From Chelonoidis abingdonii (taxonomy: Eukaryota > Chordata > Testudines > Testudinidae): a stretch of DNA of 64,000 nt. The stretch lies in the NCBI RefSeq assembly GCF_003597395.2, contig NC_133774.1, forward strand, positions 48,704,363-48,768,362, read 5' to 3'. The translations under genes and the position numbers were made by a program. Of the stretch, positions 45,721-56,770 are shown piece after piece (the first letter of the stretch is position 1; each line of letters begins with the position of its first letter). Under the pieces are notes generated by a model, which was not told where the DNA came from, ran no database searches, and saw only the letters and a program-made list of their open reading frames with translations.

Positions 45721-46014
45721 CCTACCAGCTGAGTGAATGGAACCCCAGGCCGACAGCGGGTTGAGTGGCTCAGTCAGGGTATCAGCCGCTGGCCTGCTCA
45801 TCCCGCTGCCAGCCTGGGGTTCCTTGGGGGTCTCCAGGCCATCAGTAAGTGCTGAGTGGGGCCTGTGGCCGGGACCCCGGGTGGCAATGGGGCAGCAGCC
45901 AGAACCCCAGAGCAGTGGTGGGCTGAGCTGCTCAGCCCACCGCTGAATGCCATCAAAAATCAGCTCGTGTGCCACCTTTGACACATGTGCTGTAGGTTGC
46001 CAACCCCTGCTCTA
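45706..46014. mobile_element. Second nested hAT-like repeat, ends uncertain
   Basis: The right end GGTTGCCAACCCCTG is a typical hAT terminus (complement CAGGGGTTGGCAACC). The left end is not recognisable as its partner. The interior has inverted 'ctgctcagcccacc...ggtgggctgagctgctc' sequence, so it may be self-inverted. Open frames on both strands here (45703-45984, 45737-45946) are composition artefacts. Confidence 0.5.
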
Positions 46015-46499
46015 TACATTAGTAAGGAGATGAGCATATTACAGTTGTTGGAGGGCTCTATTTAGCAGTAACAGGGCTATAGAAAAATCAGTCAACATTT
46101 TTTGTTTCTCTGATGGAAACTGGCCCACTTCCTTCCCCATACCAAACTTGTCACAAATAATTGTCAACAACTTAATTTTCTGTTTTTGGCTAAGATATTG
46201 ATTTTTTTAAAAAAATACTGAAATTGAATTCAGGATTGTTAGCAAGCATTTTTGGCAAACAAATTTGTTAAATGACAATCTAAATGGCAATGCAGTACTA
46301 CTTTCATGCTTGGTTCATCCCCCCAGCCTTGTGGTCCAACAGCTGCGATAGAGGAGGAGATAGGTGGAAAACTGCAGGACCCCAAAATCCACCTTTTGGG
46401 ATGCCGAGTGGCAACAGCAGCAGCAAACCCTCAGGTCTGATCAAACGCCAATGAGCACCACCGCCAGCCCAACAGATCATGGTGAAGTTAGCACAGCAT

Positions 46500-46618
46500 C
46501 TGCTCTCAGACAGCAAATGTGAAAAATCGGGACAGGGTGGGGCGTAATAGGAGCCTATATAAGACAAAGACCCAAAAATCAGGACTGTCCCTATAAAATC
46601 GGGACATCTGGTCACCCT
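46500..46618. mobile_element. MITE fragment, 'GTGACCAGATGTCC' family
   Basis: The right end GGACATCTGGTCACCCTA is a known-looking turtle MITE terminus (complement TAGGGTGACCAGATGTCC). 'aatcgggacagg' at the left and 'aaaatcgggacatc' at the right show inverted internal symmetry. The left terminal bases are missing. Confidence 0.65.
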
Positions 46619-46842
46619 ACAGGTGAGTTCCTTCCCCCACCCCTTCCCAGAGACCCCAGCAGCCAATCCCCTCCCTCAGACTGTGCTGCATTCATCTCTC
46701 TCTAGGACCCAGCAGCCCTGCTCTTACATGCTCCACTGCTTCCCATGTGTCTGGGCTCCCAGCAGAGCAGTGCCCTCAGACCTAGTGGTGCCCTAGGCGG
46801 CTGCCTGTTCTGCCTATGGCTAAGGACGGCCCTGGAGCTGAG

Positions 46843-49254
46843 CACCTACTTCAGGTGAAGTCAGTTGGAGCTGTGGGTGGCTAGAAACTCCAAATTCACA
46901 CCCATGTTGGGCAACCAACATTGAGCCACACAGCAAGTCAGTAACAGAACCTGCATTTGCCTGACACTGACTTAATTCACTGGACCACAGTGCCTCATAG
47001 GCAAATCACTTCATCCCTGTATCTTTCTGGTTCTTTGTACACACCTCACGATGTCTTATCAGTAAAATAGAATTAATACTCATCTAACTAACAACCTACC
47101 CACCCCATGGCTCTCTTTCTTAATGCAAAGAGAGCTCTTTTGTTGACTTAAGTAGGTGTGTGAGAAAAATAATTCACTTCAAAAGAGACATGTAGACCAG
47201 ATGTCAGACCAGTCATTGTAGGAAATCCAATCTAAGGCATAAAATGACTGCCAGTTATGCCCCAAAAAGCATATGATTACCACCGCCATATAGGTGGTGT
47301 GTGTGTATATATATATCCATATATACAGGTATGTATGGCTTATTTATATATATGCCACACTTTACCCATCTGTAAAAGTGAATACAGTAATGTATACCCA
47401 TCTGAGTGGTGGAAAGGTGTTCTGTGGTTTAATCAATGTGTATAAAGCACTACAAAAATAAATATATACAATTGATACAGAGAGGGAAAAATGTTAAAAG
47501 CAGTCATTGTAGTAGCTGAGTGCTGTACACAGATATGAATTTAATGGTAGTGCTAGTATTTTTTGTATACACACACACAATAGGAGAAATAGATATTGGG
47601 ATTTAGGAGGACTCGTAGTATTTCAAGTTAATACTTTTATAGCATGAAAGATGTGTTGTTTACAAACATGTATGAAAGGTGTTGTATGCAACAACTTAAA
47701 TCAGTACACTTGAAGGGGAGAAAAGGTCAAAGCAAGGTTAATTGCATTTCTTGACATTTTGGAGAAAATATGAGTTCTTCATGTAGTAAAAGCAGGAAGG
47801 AGCAGCTGGCAGTACTTGCAGAATAGCATAGAGCAGAGAAGTAACAATCAATATACAAGCACAATGGGAAAAACTACCCTTTAAGCCTAATTAGTAAGGC
47901 ATTGTGAAAGAGGGGGAATTATATCATTGTAAGCACAACATTAGCTCAGTAATGATGGAAGTAACCCAACTGTTTCCTCTGTATGTGATTCTCTCTCCCT
48001 TTTTTCTACCACATTCTCTTGAGAAATTAAAGGAAAGGGAACAAAAACAGAAAAAGCCTCATTAATGGCTTTCAAAGTACTTTAAAATTCAAAAGCTCAA
48101 CACACAAAAGTACATATAATTAAAAATGATTAAACATATTTAAAAGATTTTCTCATATTAAACAATCAATCCTCTGCACACTTCTATTTTTATGTCCATG
48201 TTTTCTAAGATTTGGAGTGTAAGCCTGAACTTGGGGTGGGATGGGGTGGGAGGGGAGGAAGGAGTGGGGGAAGAGACCAGAAAACAAAACAAAACAAAAC
48301 AAAAAAAACCTAGAAGAGATATGAAAACAGCTGTGAAAAATTCTGTTTGTGACTAACAGCATCATGCACTTTTGATGGGCTAACAAAATAAAAAGTGTGT
48401 AGTATTAAATTAAGAAAAATCCGCAACCAGCTGGAATTCTATTCTATACAGGTTTCTATACAGTACTACTACGATGGCATTGTCTGTGTAAACTATATGC
48501 ACCTCTGAACTTCCTAGGTTTCTTTTTGTTTTCCTCAACTCCAGATTTAGCCCCCCTAGCCTGCCAAAACATACATAAATGATTAAATTTATGCCCATGA
48601 CTGATCCCATTGAAGTAAATGGGACTATTCCCGCATGTGAAGTTAAGTATATCCTTGCAAAAATCAGGAAAGGCAAAAAGTATTATACTTACAGGACCTT
48701 ACTCTCACAAGTAAAACTGATCATTGGAACTATTCACATGAGTAAAGCTAACTAACTTTGTGAAGCATCAGATTTGATACTTGTAAAATAACCACTAGGC
48801 CTCTTTTTTTGTGATTTTTTTTAAAAAAAGATACCTTAAAAGAACACAGATACTTGTTAAGGACCAGATCTGGCATTTCCTGTCCTCCCAGAACTCCCTT
48901 AGACTTCAAGGAGCGCAAGCAAGTTCAGGCATGATGTGATCCCTGCAAAGAAACTTCCGGCTGAAATTAGCTTAGTAGAGTTCTTATTGGTTTACCTTGA
49001 GAAGGAGGATCCATTCTGACTCATCTGGAAAAACCCTTCTGTTGCCCCTAACTTCTCATTCCTTGTAGTATAGTCAGCAAAAACAAAAAGCAGTCAGAAG
49101 AAAGCAGTTATTTGACTTCTTAGGATACACACTGGGATTGTAAGGTTGAAAAGAGAATGAATTAAGGCAGAAAAATCCTTGGGAGAGGAGGTAGAAACTA
49201 AAATGAGAGGCTGGAAGACTGAGCCAATGGAGTGGATGTTGCTCAGGGGTGTGT
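46843..49254. other. No gene seen; microsatellites
   Basis: 46843-47005 completes the ancient repeat split by the hAT element ('gagccacacagcaagtcagt ... accacagtgcctca'). A GT/TA microsatellite lies at 47297-47335. A G-rich run is at 48234-48275, followed by (AAAAC)n at 48281-48310. The recurrent motif occurs at 48601-48625. No coding sequence recognised. Confidence 0.5.
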
Positions 49255-49466
49255 GAATTTTCACACCTCTGAACGGTATAGTTAAGACAGTGTAGGTAGT
49301 GCTAAGTCAATGGAAGAATTCTTGCCTCTCAGAGAAGTGGATTACCTATGCCGATGGGAGAATCCCTTCCATCAGCATAGATTGTGTCTATACTGAAGTG
49401 CTACAGCCATGCAACTGCAGCGGTACAGCTGTGCCACTGTAGCATTAAGTGTAGACAAGGCTTAGT
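49255..49466. mobile_element. hAT-like MITE relic
   Basis: The right end AAGTGTAGACAAGGC and interior 'gcggtacagctgtgccactgtag' match the composition of the element at 24184. The left end is eroded. Non-coding. Confidence 0.5.
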
Positions 49467-49640
49467 CTCTCCGTGCTTCAGTTCCCCATCTATAAAGTGG
49501 GGATACAGCACTTCCCTATCTCAAGGGTGTTGTGAGTATAAATACATTAAAGATTGTAAGGTGCTCCATAAATATGTACAGCATTTTACAACACATAGTA
49601 AGACACTGTCACCATCTCAAAGAGCTTACAGACATCACAA
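49467..49640 (+). repeat. MIR-type SINE 3' part and adjacent old repeat
   Basis: 'cttcagttccccatctataa' followed by 'agtggggatacagcacttcc' and 'aagggtgttgtgagtataaa' is the conserved central and 3' region of MIR. It runs into 'gtacagcattttacaacaca', the old repeat seen near 15680, 17310 and 34260. Confidence 0.65.
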
Positions 49641-49885
49641 GACAATGCCCCAAATAAATGCACAGTGAAAACCCTTACTGTCCATATTGACAGTTTTGAT
49701 ATTCATGGGGTAAGAATGTAATTCAGAACGCTGACCTGTTTACACATATCTTTATCTTAATTACATTTTCCAGAATCACTGTCACAATTACAATTTATCA
49801 CTAAAAGGTTAAAAACATAAACCTATGCATAACTCCCTTCTGAGAATTTTTCTTTTTTAAAAATCAGATCATGCTGTGTTCAAAG

Positions 49886-50119
49886 CAGGGCTGGCTTCAG
49901 GGGTTTTGCCGCTCCAAGCAGCCAAAAAAAAAAAAAAAAAAAAAGGCGCGATCGCAATTGCAATCGCAATCTGCGGCAATTCAGCAGGAAGTCCTTCGCT
50001 CTGAGCAGGAGCGAGGGACCCTCTGCCGAATTGCTGCTGAATACCTGGACGTGCCGCTCCTCTCCGGAATGGCTGCCCCAAGCACCTGCTTGTTAAGCTG
50101 GTGCCTGGAGCCGACCCTG
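49886..50119. mobile_element. hAT MITE family A copy 2, perfect 8-bp TSD
   Basis: GTTCAAAG on both sides (49878-49885 and 50120-50127). Ends CAGGGCTGGCTTCAG and CTGGAGCCGACCCTG are shared with copies at 7521 and 56527. A run of about 21 A follows 'gccgctccaagcagcc', and then a 'gcgatcgcaattgcaatcgc' palindrome. Non-coding. Confidence 0.92.
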
Positions 50120-50127
50120 GTTCAAAG

Positions 50128-50364
50128 TACAGTAATGAACCCAGTTCCTCATTTCCACTTTTGCTGACATAGAGAGTAAGACAGTATTTGAATAATTCCA
50201 CAAAGATAGTCATGGCATGTCATCCAAAGACAAACACAAAACATATATTAGTGTAGGTAATACAGGGTGCAGACTGTAAATTCTGAGTAGCACTACATTA
50301 CATGATAAAAGCTGTACGTTTGTGGGTATATCGAACTGATTATGTAGGAGTGAGCTATACCTTA
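50128..50364. other. No gene seen
   Basis: Short spacer between the MITE and the start of the CR1 similarity. A poor minus frame (50210-50425) has no domain. Confidence 0.4.
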
Positions 50365-51242
50365 ACAAAACAGAAACAGATGGACATAGATTTTGCCAGA
50401 TGTGGCCTGGACATATTGAGCCCACTCACTTGTGTTTAGCCAAAGCATCCGCCAGAAAGGAAGGCACCTAGTCTTGAGAATGAAGACATCAAGAAATGAA
50501 GAATCCACCACTTCCCTTGGCAAATCTTTCCAGTGGTTAATCACTCTCTCTGTTAAAATTGTGCGCCTTATTTCTAATTTGAATTTGACTTCAGCTTCCA
50601 GCCCTTAGTTACTATGCCTTTCTCTGCTAGATTAAAGAGCTCTTTAGTACCCAGTATTTTCTCCCCAAAAAGGTATTTCTACACTATAATCACATCACCT
50701 CTCAATCTTCTTTTTCATAAGCTAAACAGATTGAACTCTTTAAATCTCTCACTGTGAGGCATTTTCTCTAGCCCTCAAATCATTGTTGTGGCACTTTTCT
50801 GCACCCTCGCCAATCTTTCAACATTCTTTTTAAAATGTGGACACCAGGACTGGATGCATTATTCCAGTATCCATCTCACCGATGCTGCATACAGAGGTAA
50901 AAAACATCACCTCAGTGCTCTACCTACTCATCCTCTGTTTATACATCCATTAGCCCTTTTTTCCAGACATGTGAAAAGACAGACAAGATGCTTCTCAGGA
51001 TATAATACTCCCATTCTGTAGGTATGTAGTTTCTTTTGCTCTTGCATTTGGCTATTTAAAAAAAAACATTGTTTGAATGGGCCCACTTTACAAAATGATT
51101 CAGATCACTCTGTGTGACTGCCCTGTCAACACCATTTACCCATCCGCCTATCGTTGTGTCATCCGCAGCAGTGATTTTATGTTAACCACCAGACCACTGA
51201 TGAAAAGGTTGAATAGCACTGGGGCTAGAACTCACCCTGATT

Positions 51243-51770
51243 AGAAACCCCCTTTTGCATTGGTGCAGCTGTGTCCCTTCTGGCCAGCTGGGTTGAGGTC
51301 CCTGAGCTCACTCAGCCTGGTGGGGCTGTCAGTCTATTTCTGGTGCCCAGGGGTCTGAAAGCCCTCTCCACTCTTAAGTTCACCAGGAGGCTGGTAGGGG
51401 AACCCAGCCCACCCATTCCACTGGGTTCCAGCTCAGGGCCTTTAAGCTAGATAAGCTTTCCTCCCACTGCCCTGAGCTCCTTCCAACCTCCCCCTGTTTC
51501 TGTAGGCTCTTGAGCCTGCTGGTCTGGCTGTCTACTTCTAGGGTGTTGCCCCTAAGAGGCTCTCCAGCAGCTTGCTGGCCAGAATTCCCTTCTCCAGCCA
51601 GCTCACTCCTCTGGTAGCCACCATGCCCCGCTGCTTCCCAGTCCTTTTATCCTCCCAGCTGCTGTGAGGCTGCCAGTCAGCAATGGCTGGCACTGCCTGT
51701 GTTAACCCTTTGGTTGCAGGCCTGGCATGGGGTTCATACACCCCATGACACCCCACATTCGATGATGATT
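51243..51770 (-). mobile_element. Insertion into CR1, LTR-like
   Basis: About 530 bp of different composition separates two CR1 segments. On minus it contains GGGAGGATAAAAGGACTGGG, a TATA-like box, and begins near TGTCATGGGGTGTATGAACC, which would suit the U3 part of an LTR beginning with TG. No matching second LTR or clear target duplication. A solo LTR is the best guess. Confidence 0.5.
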
Positions 51771-52008
51771 CTCCATTGACAACTACTCTGAGATCTGTCA
51801 GCTCTTAATCCATTTAACATTTGCTTTACTAATACTGTATAGTGCTAATTTTTAAATCAGAAAGCTGTGTAGTACTAAGTCAAATGCCTTGCAAAAGGCT
51901 GAGTATATTACATTCAGTTACCTTTATCAAGCAAACTTGTAAACTCCTCAAAGAACAAAATCAGGTTTGGGATTTAGGATTAGACCTATTTTTCATATAA
52001 CTATATTG

Positions 52009-52415
52009 CAGGGGTGACCAAACTGCAGCTCAAAAGCTGCATGCGGCTCTTTTGCAATTAAAGTGCAGCTCACAGAGCTGCCCCTCACTGCCACTCCCCA
52101 CCATTCTCTGCCTACCAGACTGGGGCTGGAGAGGAGCTTGGAGTTTCTGTCCTGCGGCAGGGTGGTGGGACTAGGGGCTTCTGCTCTGCAGGGAGAGGGC
52201 ATCTTGGAGCTTCTGCCCTGCTAGAGGTGCCTGCTGGGACTTCAGCCCCAAGCCATGGCAAGTGCTCAGAATTCCCTACCCCACCACAGGGCAGAAGCTC
52301 TGGTAGGCACATCCCACAGGGCTGAAGCCCCAAGCCCCAGCAGAAACGCTCAGCTCTCGAACGTCTGAAGATTATCGTATGCGGCTTGGAGGGTCAGTAA
52401 GTTTGACCATGCCTG
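52009..52415. mobile_element. hAT MITE in CR1, perfect 8-bp TSD
   Basis: CTATATTG flanks both sides (52001-52008 and 52416-52423). Ends CAGGGGTGACCAAACT and AGTTTGACCATGCCTG are imperfect inverted repeats. The G/C-rich interior includes inverted 'ttctgccctg/cagggcagaa' and 'cttggagtttctg/cagaagctc' type units. Non-coding. Confidence 0.92.
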
Positions 52416-53330
52416 CTATATTGAGAGGCATTAATTATATTCCCAACCTTTAATTATGTACTGACTGAATCCTGTATCATCTTTGCCTAACGTCAGTGTC
52501 GGTATAATCAGCCTATATTTACCCCGGTCAATCAACTTGTCCTTTTTGAATTGACATAACATTAGCTCTCTTCCAGTTTTTTTTAATTTCACTAGTATTC
52601 CAAATGTACTAAAAATTCATGTCAGCAGGCCAGATCTCTCTTCATTTAACTCTTTTAGGACTCTTGAGTGCAAGTTACCCAAGCCTGCTCATTTAAAAGT
52701 GTTTATCGCTCATAGATGTTATGATCCTCATTAATTACAATGAGCTGGAAAATATTTCATCATCCTCATGTGATATGAGTGCATCCGTCTACTTTTTCCA
52801 AATGCAGAATAAAAATATTTATTGAGTATTTCTGCCTTTCCTGCATCACAGTTAATTTTACTATCTCCATCTAAGAATGGGCCTATATTATATTAGGATT
52901 TCTTTTGTTCTTCAAAGATCTAAACTCCTTTTTACAGGCCATTAGCCCTTCCAACCAGGAAAGTTTCCTTGATATCTTTAGTTTCTATTATTAGTTTCTA
53001 CACTTCATAAGTTCTGATTTGTATTGATTTCCATCTACTTCCCCTTTTACCCAAAGTCGTCCTCTTTCTTCATTGTGAAATTGTGACATTTTTCAAATTT
53101 ATAATTTTCCTCAGTCTGGGGAAATTAGCCCTTTTAATGCACCAAGTAAATATATTTCTAACTGGGACTGTCTTCTGTTTACACAAACTGAATGTAATCA
53201 GGTTACAATCACTGATCCCTAGGCAACCACCAACTTCCAGCTCCAATGATTACTTTGTTTTTATCTATAATAATGGAGTTCAAAATAGAGTTACCTCATA
53301 CTACATGTAATACTTCTGTAGTGATTTACC

Positions 53331-54104
53331 AACAGGGGCCTGATTTTCAGAAAGTGCTGAGCACCCATCTTCTGAAAATCATGGCCCTTTACTGTGCCTC
53401 AAATTAGAAGCCAAAAAAATTGAGCGACCCAAAAATATCACTAGACACTTTCTAAAACTTTGGTCTAAATGCTTAGATAGAGAAGCAGTTTCAAAATGAA
53501 TTTTAAGAAGCGTGCTCAGTTCCAAGGAGAACCCTGAGGAATGGAATGCAGCCAATATATTATTAAAGGTGGATCTAAAAATACATCTTACTTTTTTTTT
53601 AAATTTCAGTAATGGGAAAAGTCATAGGAATTATTTTAAGAGATTAAATATATATCCAAGGAAGAGTCACACTTTCCTAATTTGTTTAAAAGATCAAACT
53701 GCCAGAGCAGATTTACAGAATGAAATAAACATCACGTTCTCTACATGCCAATCTTGTTACAACATTCTTGTATTTAAAGCAACTGTACATTGACGCACAC
53801 TAGAAGGATAACTTTTTGCAATACTTTCTTTTTTTTTTTTAGCTCTCAATAATATTGTAAAAAGGGCTGATTTTCAGAAGACATCAGGCAAACTAATTTT
53901 TAAAGCCTGATATCCCCGCACACACACACACACACAAACAGGCTTTCTATATCTGAAACTCCCCTTTTTACCATTAATTATAGTTATTTCCACAAGTATT
54001 ACAATAATCAATGAATAAATAGGGCAGCTACCCTTCCCAGAGCGCTCTTATACAGTCACTCTTACACCTTATGTATACTGTAGAACCACAGATTATAAAA
54101 CAGC
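53331..54104. other. No gene seen; old repeat and CA microsatellite
   Basis: At 53338-53392 the sequence 'cctgattttcagaaagtgctgagcaccc' and its inverted partner 'ttctgaaaatcatggccc' form a short dyad of an ancient repeat. A (CA)n tract is at 53918-53936. A frame at 53512-53793 (93 codons) has no recognisable domain. Confidence 0.5.
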
Positions 54105-54950
54105 CTTGATCTGGGTGGGCAAACTACATCCTGTGGGCTGGATCTGGCCCATGAGCTCCCTCTGAGGAGCAGGGTCTGGGGCTTGTCCCGCTCTAGCCGG
54201 GGGGGCAGGGTTGGGGGCTGCACCATGCAGCTCCCAGAAGCCGCAGAATGGCACCGCTCCAGCTCCTACACGCTCCAATAGCCCCGCTCCAATGACCCCC
54301 TCTAACACTCCAATAGGAGCTTCAGGGGCAGTGCCTGCGGATGGGGCAGCGTGCAGAGCTGCCTGGCTGCACCTCCCCATAGGAGCCAGAGTAGGAATAT
54401 GCCCCTGCTTCTGGGAGCCACTTGAGGTAAGCACTGCTCGGAGCCTGCACCCCTGAGCCTCTCCCCATGCCCCAATCCTCTGCCCAAGCCCTGATCCCCT
54501 TCCTGCTCTCCAAACCCCTCGATCCCAGCTCGGAGCACCCTCCTGCACTCCAAACCTCTCATCCCCAGCCCCACCCCAGAGCCCACACCCCCAGCTGGAT
54601 CCTGCATCCTTTCCATACCCCAACCCCCTGCCCCAGCCCTAATCCCCCTCCTGCCCTCCGAACAGCTTGGTCCCAGCCCAGAGCATCCCCTTCCTACACC
54701 CAACAGCTGGGAGTGCCCGCACCCCATAGCCAGAGATCTCCCCCCCCCGCACCTGCTCCCCCACCCCAGCCTGGAGCCCCCTCCCCACCTTGAACTCTTC
54801 ATTTCTAGCCCCACCCCAGAGCCCGCATCCTCAACAAGAGCCCTCACCCCCTCCCACACCCAACCCCAATTTTGTGAGCATTCATGGCCCACCATACAAT
54901 TTCTATTCCCAGATGTGACCCTTGGGTCAAAAAGTTTGCCTATCTCTGAT
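54105..54950. mobile_element. hAT-like element with internal C-rich minisatellite
   Basis: Ends 'tgggcaaactacatcctg' and 'aagtttgcctatc' carry an inverted GGCAAACT/AGTTTGCC, and CTTGAT occurs next to each end, a partial target duplication. From about 54430 to 54860 the interior is a degenerate tandem array of 'ccccagccc...gagcccacacccccagc' units of several tens of bp. The long minus frames (54093-54623, 54302-54895; up to 197 codons) are open because this C-rich repeat lacks stops. They encode low-complexity sequence, not proteins. Confidence 0.75.
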
Positions 54951-55356
54951 CTTGATGACCCCTAAAAAACAACCCCAAACACCTGATTAATAGCGATGAG
55001 GCTTTGTCAAACCAGGTGCTATGTTTCACAGTGGTCTGGTGGCTTTAATACATAATTAAAACAGGTTCTAAACCCTAAAATGTAAGCCACCGAAAGCTCT
55101 AGTCAAGTTTGCTATCTGCTTACCATAGAACTATCATACATGCCATTGCTAGTTTAGACTTTTCTAACCATAATTTGCTGAAGTGGCATCTTAAAAGTTA
55201 CATTCAGTCAGGTGAGGGTTTAGTTTATAATTGTGTTAATCTGTAAGCAAGAGTTTCTCAGAGGTTGCAGGAAAATATTAGTATCTCTTACAGGTTTTCA
55301 TTGTTTTATAAGGTGATAATAGGTACACTGAAGGTTGAGGGGGGAAGCATGATGGA

Positions 55357-55441
55357 TCATAGAATCATAGAATATTAGGTTGGAAGATACCTCAGGAGGT
55401 CATCTAGTTCAATCTCCTGCTCAAAGCAGGACCAACACCAA
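55357..55441 (-). mobile_element. CR1 3' tail fragment
   Basis: 'atcatagaatcatagaatat' then 'ggttggaagatacctcaggaggtcatctagttca' and 'ctgctcaaagcaggacc' is the complement of the CR1 3' tail, including its terminal ATTCTATG repeats. A very short 5'-truncated copy. Confidence 0.85.
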
Positions 55442-55444
55442 TGA

Positions 55445-56113
55445 GAAAGCAGGATTAAATATGTAACCCATGTTAATGGGTCTGATGAAAAAGGGAGTCA
55501 AGCTTTTTGCTGGTTAGATGAGAGATGCGGGAAGCTGCAGTGTGCTCACCTTGCCAATAAAGGAATGGATGGTGTTGAGCCTTGTGACTGAGTGAACTCT
55601 TGGGGATGGGAGGATGACTCAGCCAATAGGAGGGAGAATGAGAGGAGAACAGCCCTGCTTTAGGGAGCGTGGGCAATCTCCTGTCTCTCCATGCCTGAGG
55701 GGTTGCCTATTTTGCCCTGAAAGGCATTTGCCAAACTACTCTTGGAGAGAGCAACTGGACTTAAAAACACAGAGGAAGCCCTCTATGCCATGGGGACTTT
55801 TCCCCACTGTGAGTAACATCTATTTCTGCCTCAGAGAGGTTAGTCCCCATGGCAGATCAGCACCTCAAGCACCTTCAGGTCTGCAACAGCTCATCAAGCA
55901 AGTGGGTTCCTCCACATTACAAAGCCCAGTAGTGTGGAATAAACTGGACTCGCGAATCCAGGGAAATTCTCCCAGGGGGTAGTGTTACTTGCAGGTGTTT
56001 GATGTTACTGAGGTACCCACACCAAATCAATCTTTTCCTTCCCTTTATATGCTTTCTCTATATTTCCTCATGTAAATAAAGCGTACTTTGATTGTGGGTT
56101 CATCTATTATGGA
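55445..56113 (+). mobile_element. Probable 5' LTR of the Gypsy element
   Basis: This block lies just upstream of the Gypsy internal region. It has an AATAAA signal at 56076-56081 ('gtaaataaagcgtactttg') close to its end, and then 'ggaggtgtcagaagagc', which looks like a degenerate primer-binding region of the TGGTGTCAGAAG type used by some Ty3/Gypsy elements. No matching 3' LTR was recognised after 60010, so the call is inferential. A 122-codon frame (55614-55982) has no domain. Confidence 0.5.
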
Positions 56114-56526
56114 GGTGTCAGAAGAGCATATGTACGAGATACCAGGCTTGTTATAAGGATAAGTACTGATTCAAGGATAGTCAAAGCCATATAGAGAGGC
56201 AAACTAGGGTACTCAATACCTTAAAGATTCAGGTGGTGGCACCACCAGTTACTATTTAAGAACCCAGGCCATTGAAACCCACTGTGGCCAAAGCAGAGGG
56301 ACACTGTGTAACAGCTCCTGTTGATGGTTAGCAGCTCCTAGGTATACGGCAACCCATAAAACCCACTTACATTCTTGGAGGCACCACTGGGATTGGGAAG
56401 AGAAAACAAAACCCTCCTTATTATCCCCTCTGTTAATCAGCATAGATAGAAGTGTGGTGTGAAGAGAGTGAGGTAGGCCCACAATAGGCTGTGGTGGTGG
56501 GCGGTTTTGGCAAAAGTACCGACAGA

Positions 56527-56770
56527 CAGGGCTGACTCCAGCTTTTTTGCCGCCCCAAGAGGCGGAGGGAAAAAAAAAAGCTGCGATTGGTGGCACTTCG
56601 GCAGCAGCTCTACAGCGCCGCTTCATTCTTTGGCGGCAATTCGGCAGCCAGTCCTTCCCTCCAGGAGGGACTGAGGGACCCGCCGCCGAACTGCCGCCAA
56701 AGACCAAGATGTGCCACCCTCTTCCATGGGCCGACTCAAGCACCTGCGCTGGTGCCTGGAGCCGGCTCTG
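56527..56770. mobile_element. hAT MITE family A copy 3
   Basis: Starts CAGGGCTGACTCCAG and ends CTGGAGCCGGCTCTG. The interior has A-rich 'ggaaaaaaaaaagctgcg', then 'tttggcggcaattcggcagc' and its inverted partner 'gccgccgaactgccgccaaa', matching the layout of the 49886 copy. Flanks CCGACAGA and CCTCCAGA agree only in part. It sits between the LTR-like block and the pol region. Frames on both strands through it are shadows. Confidence 0.85.

Larger units (their letters stand above)
44584..46834 (-). mobile_element. hAT transposon with perfect 8-bp TSD, minus coding strand
   Basis: Ends CAGGGCCGTCCTTAG and CTAAGGACGGCCCTG are exact 15-bp inverted repeats, with GAGCTGAG on both sides (44576-44583 and 46835-46842). 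The interior encodes, on minus, a hAT transposase C-terminus. It is interrupted by a 235-bp run of N, a MITE at 45362, a further repeat near 45706-46014 and a MITE fragment at 46500. Next to each end the 'ggtgccctaggcgg' sequence is repeated in inverted form, so the subterminal regions are also mirrored. About 2.25 kb including the gap. Confidence 0.92.
50365..53330 (-). mobile_element. Long CR1 LINE, minus strand, with two later insertions
   Basis: Reading on minus from high to low coordinate: a region near 53300-53080 consistent with the end of the endonuclease domain, then linker and reverse transcriptase (about 52950-51780), then the post-RT region (51240-50480; for example INHWKDLPREVVDSSFLDVF at 50540-50480). 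It reaches furthest toward the 5' end of all CR1 copies here. The insertions at 51243-51770 and 52009-52415 interrupt it. Many stops. The plus-strand frames in this interval are shadows. Confidence 0.85.

Noticed and set aside
54093..54895. 176- and 197-codon minus frames as proteins
   Set aside because: They lie inside a C-rich tandem repeat that lacks stop codons; the translations are repetitive glycine/arginine-rich sequence with no family signature.
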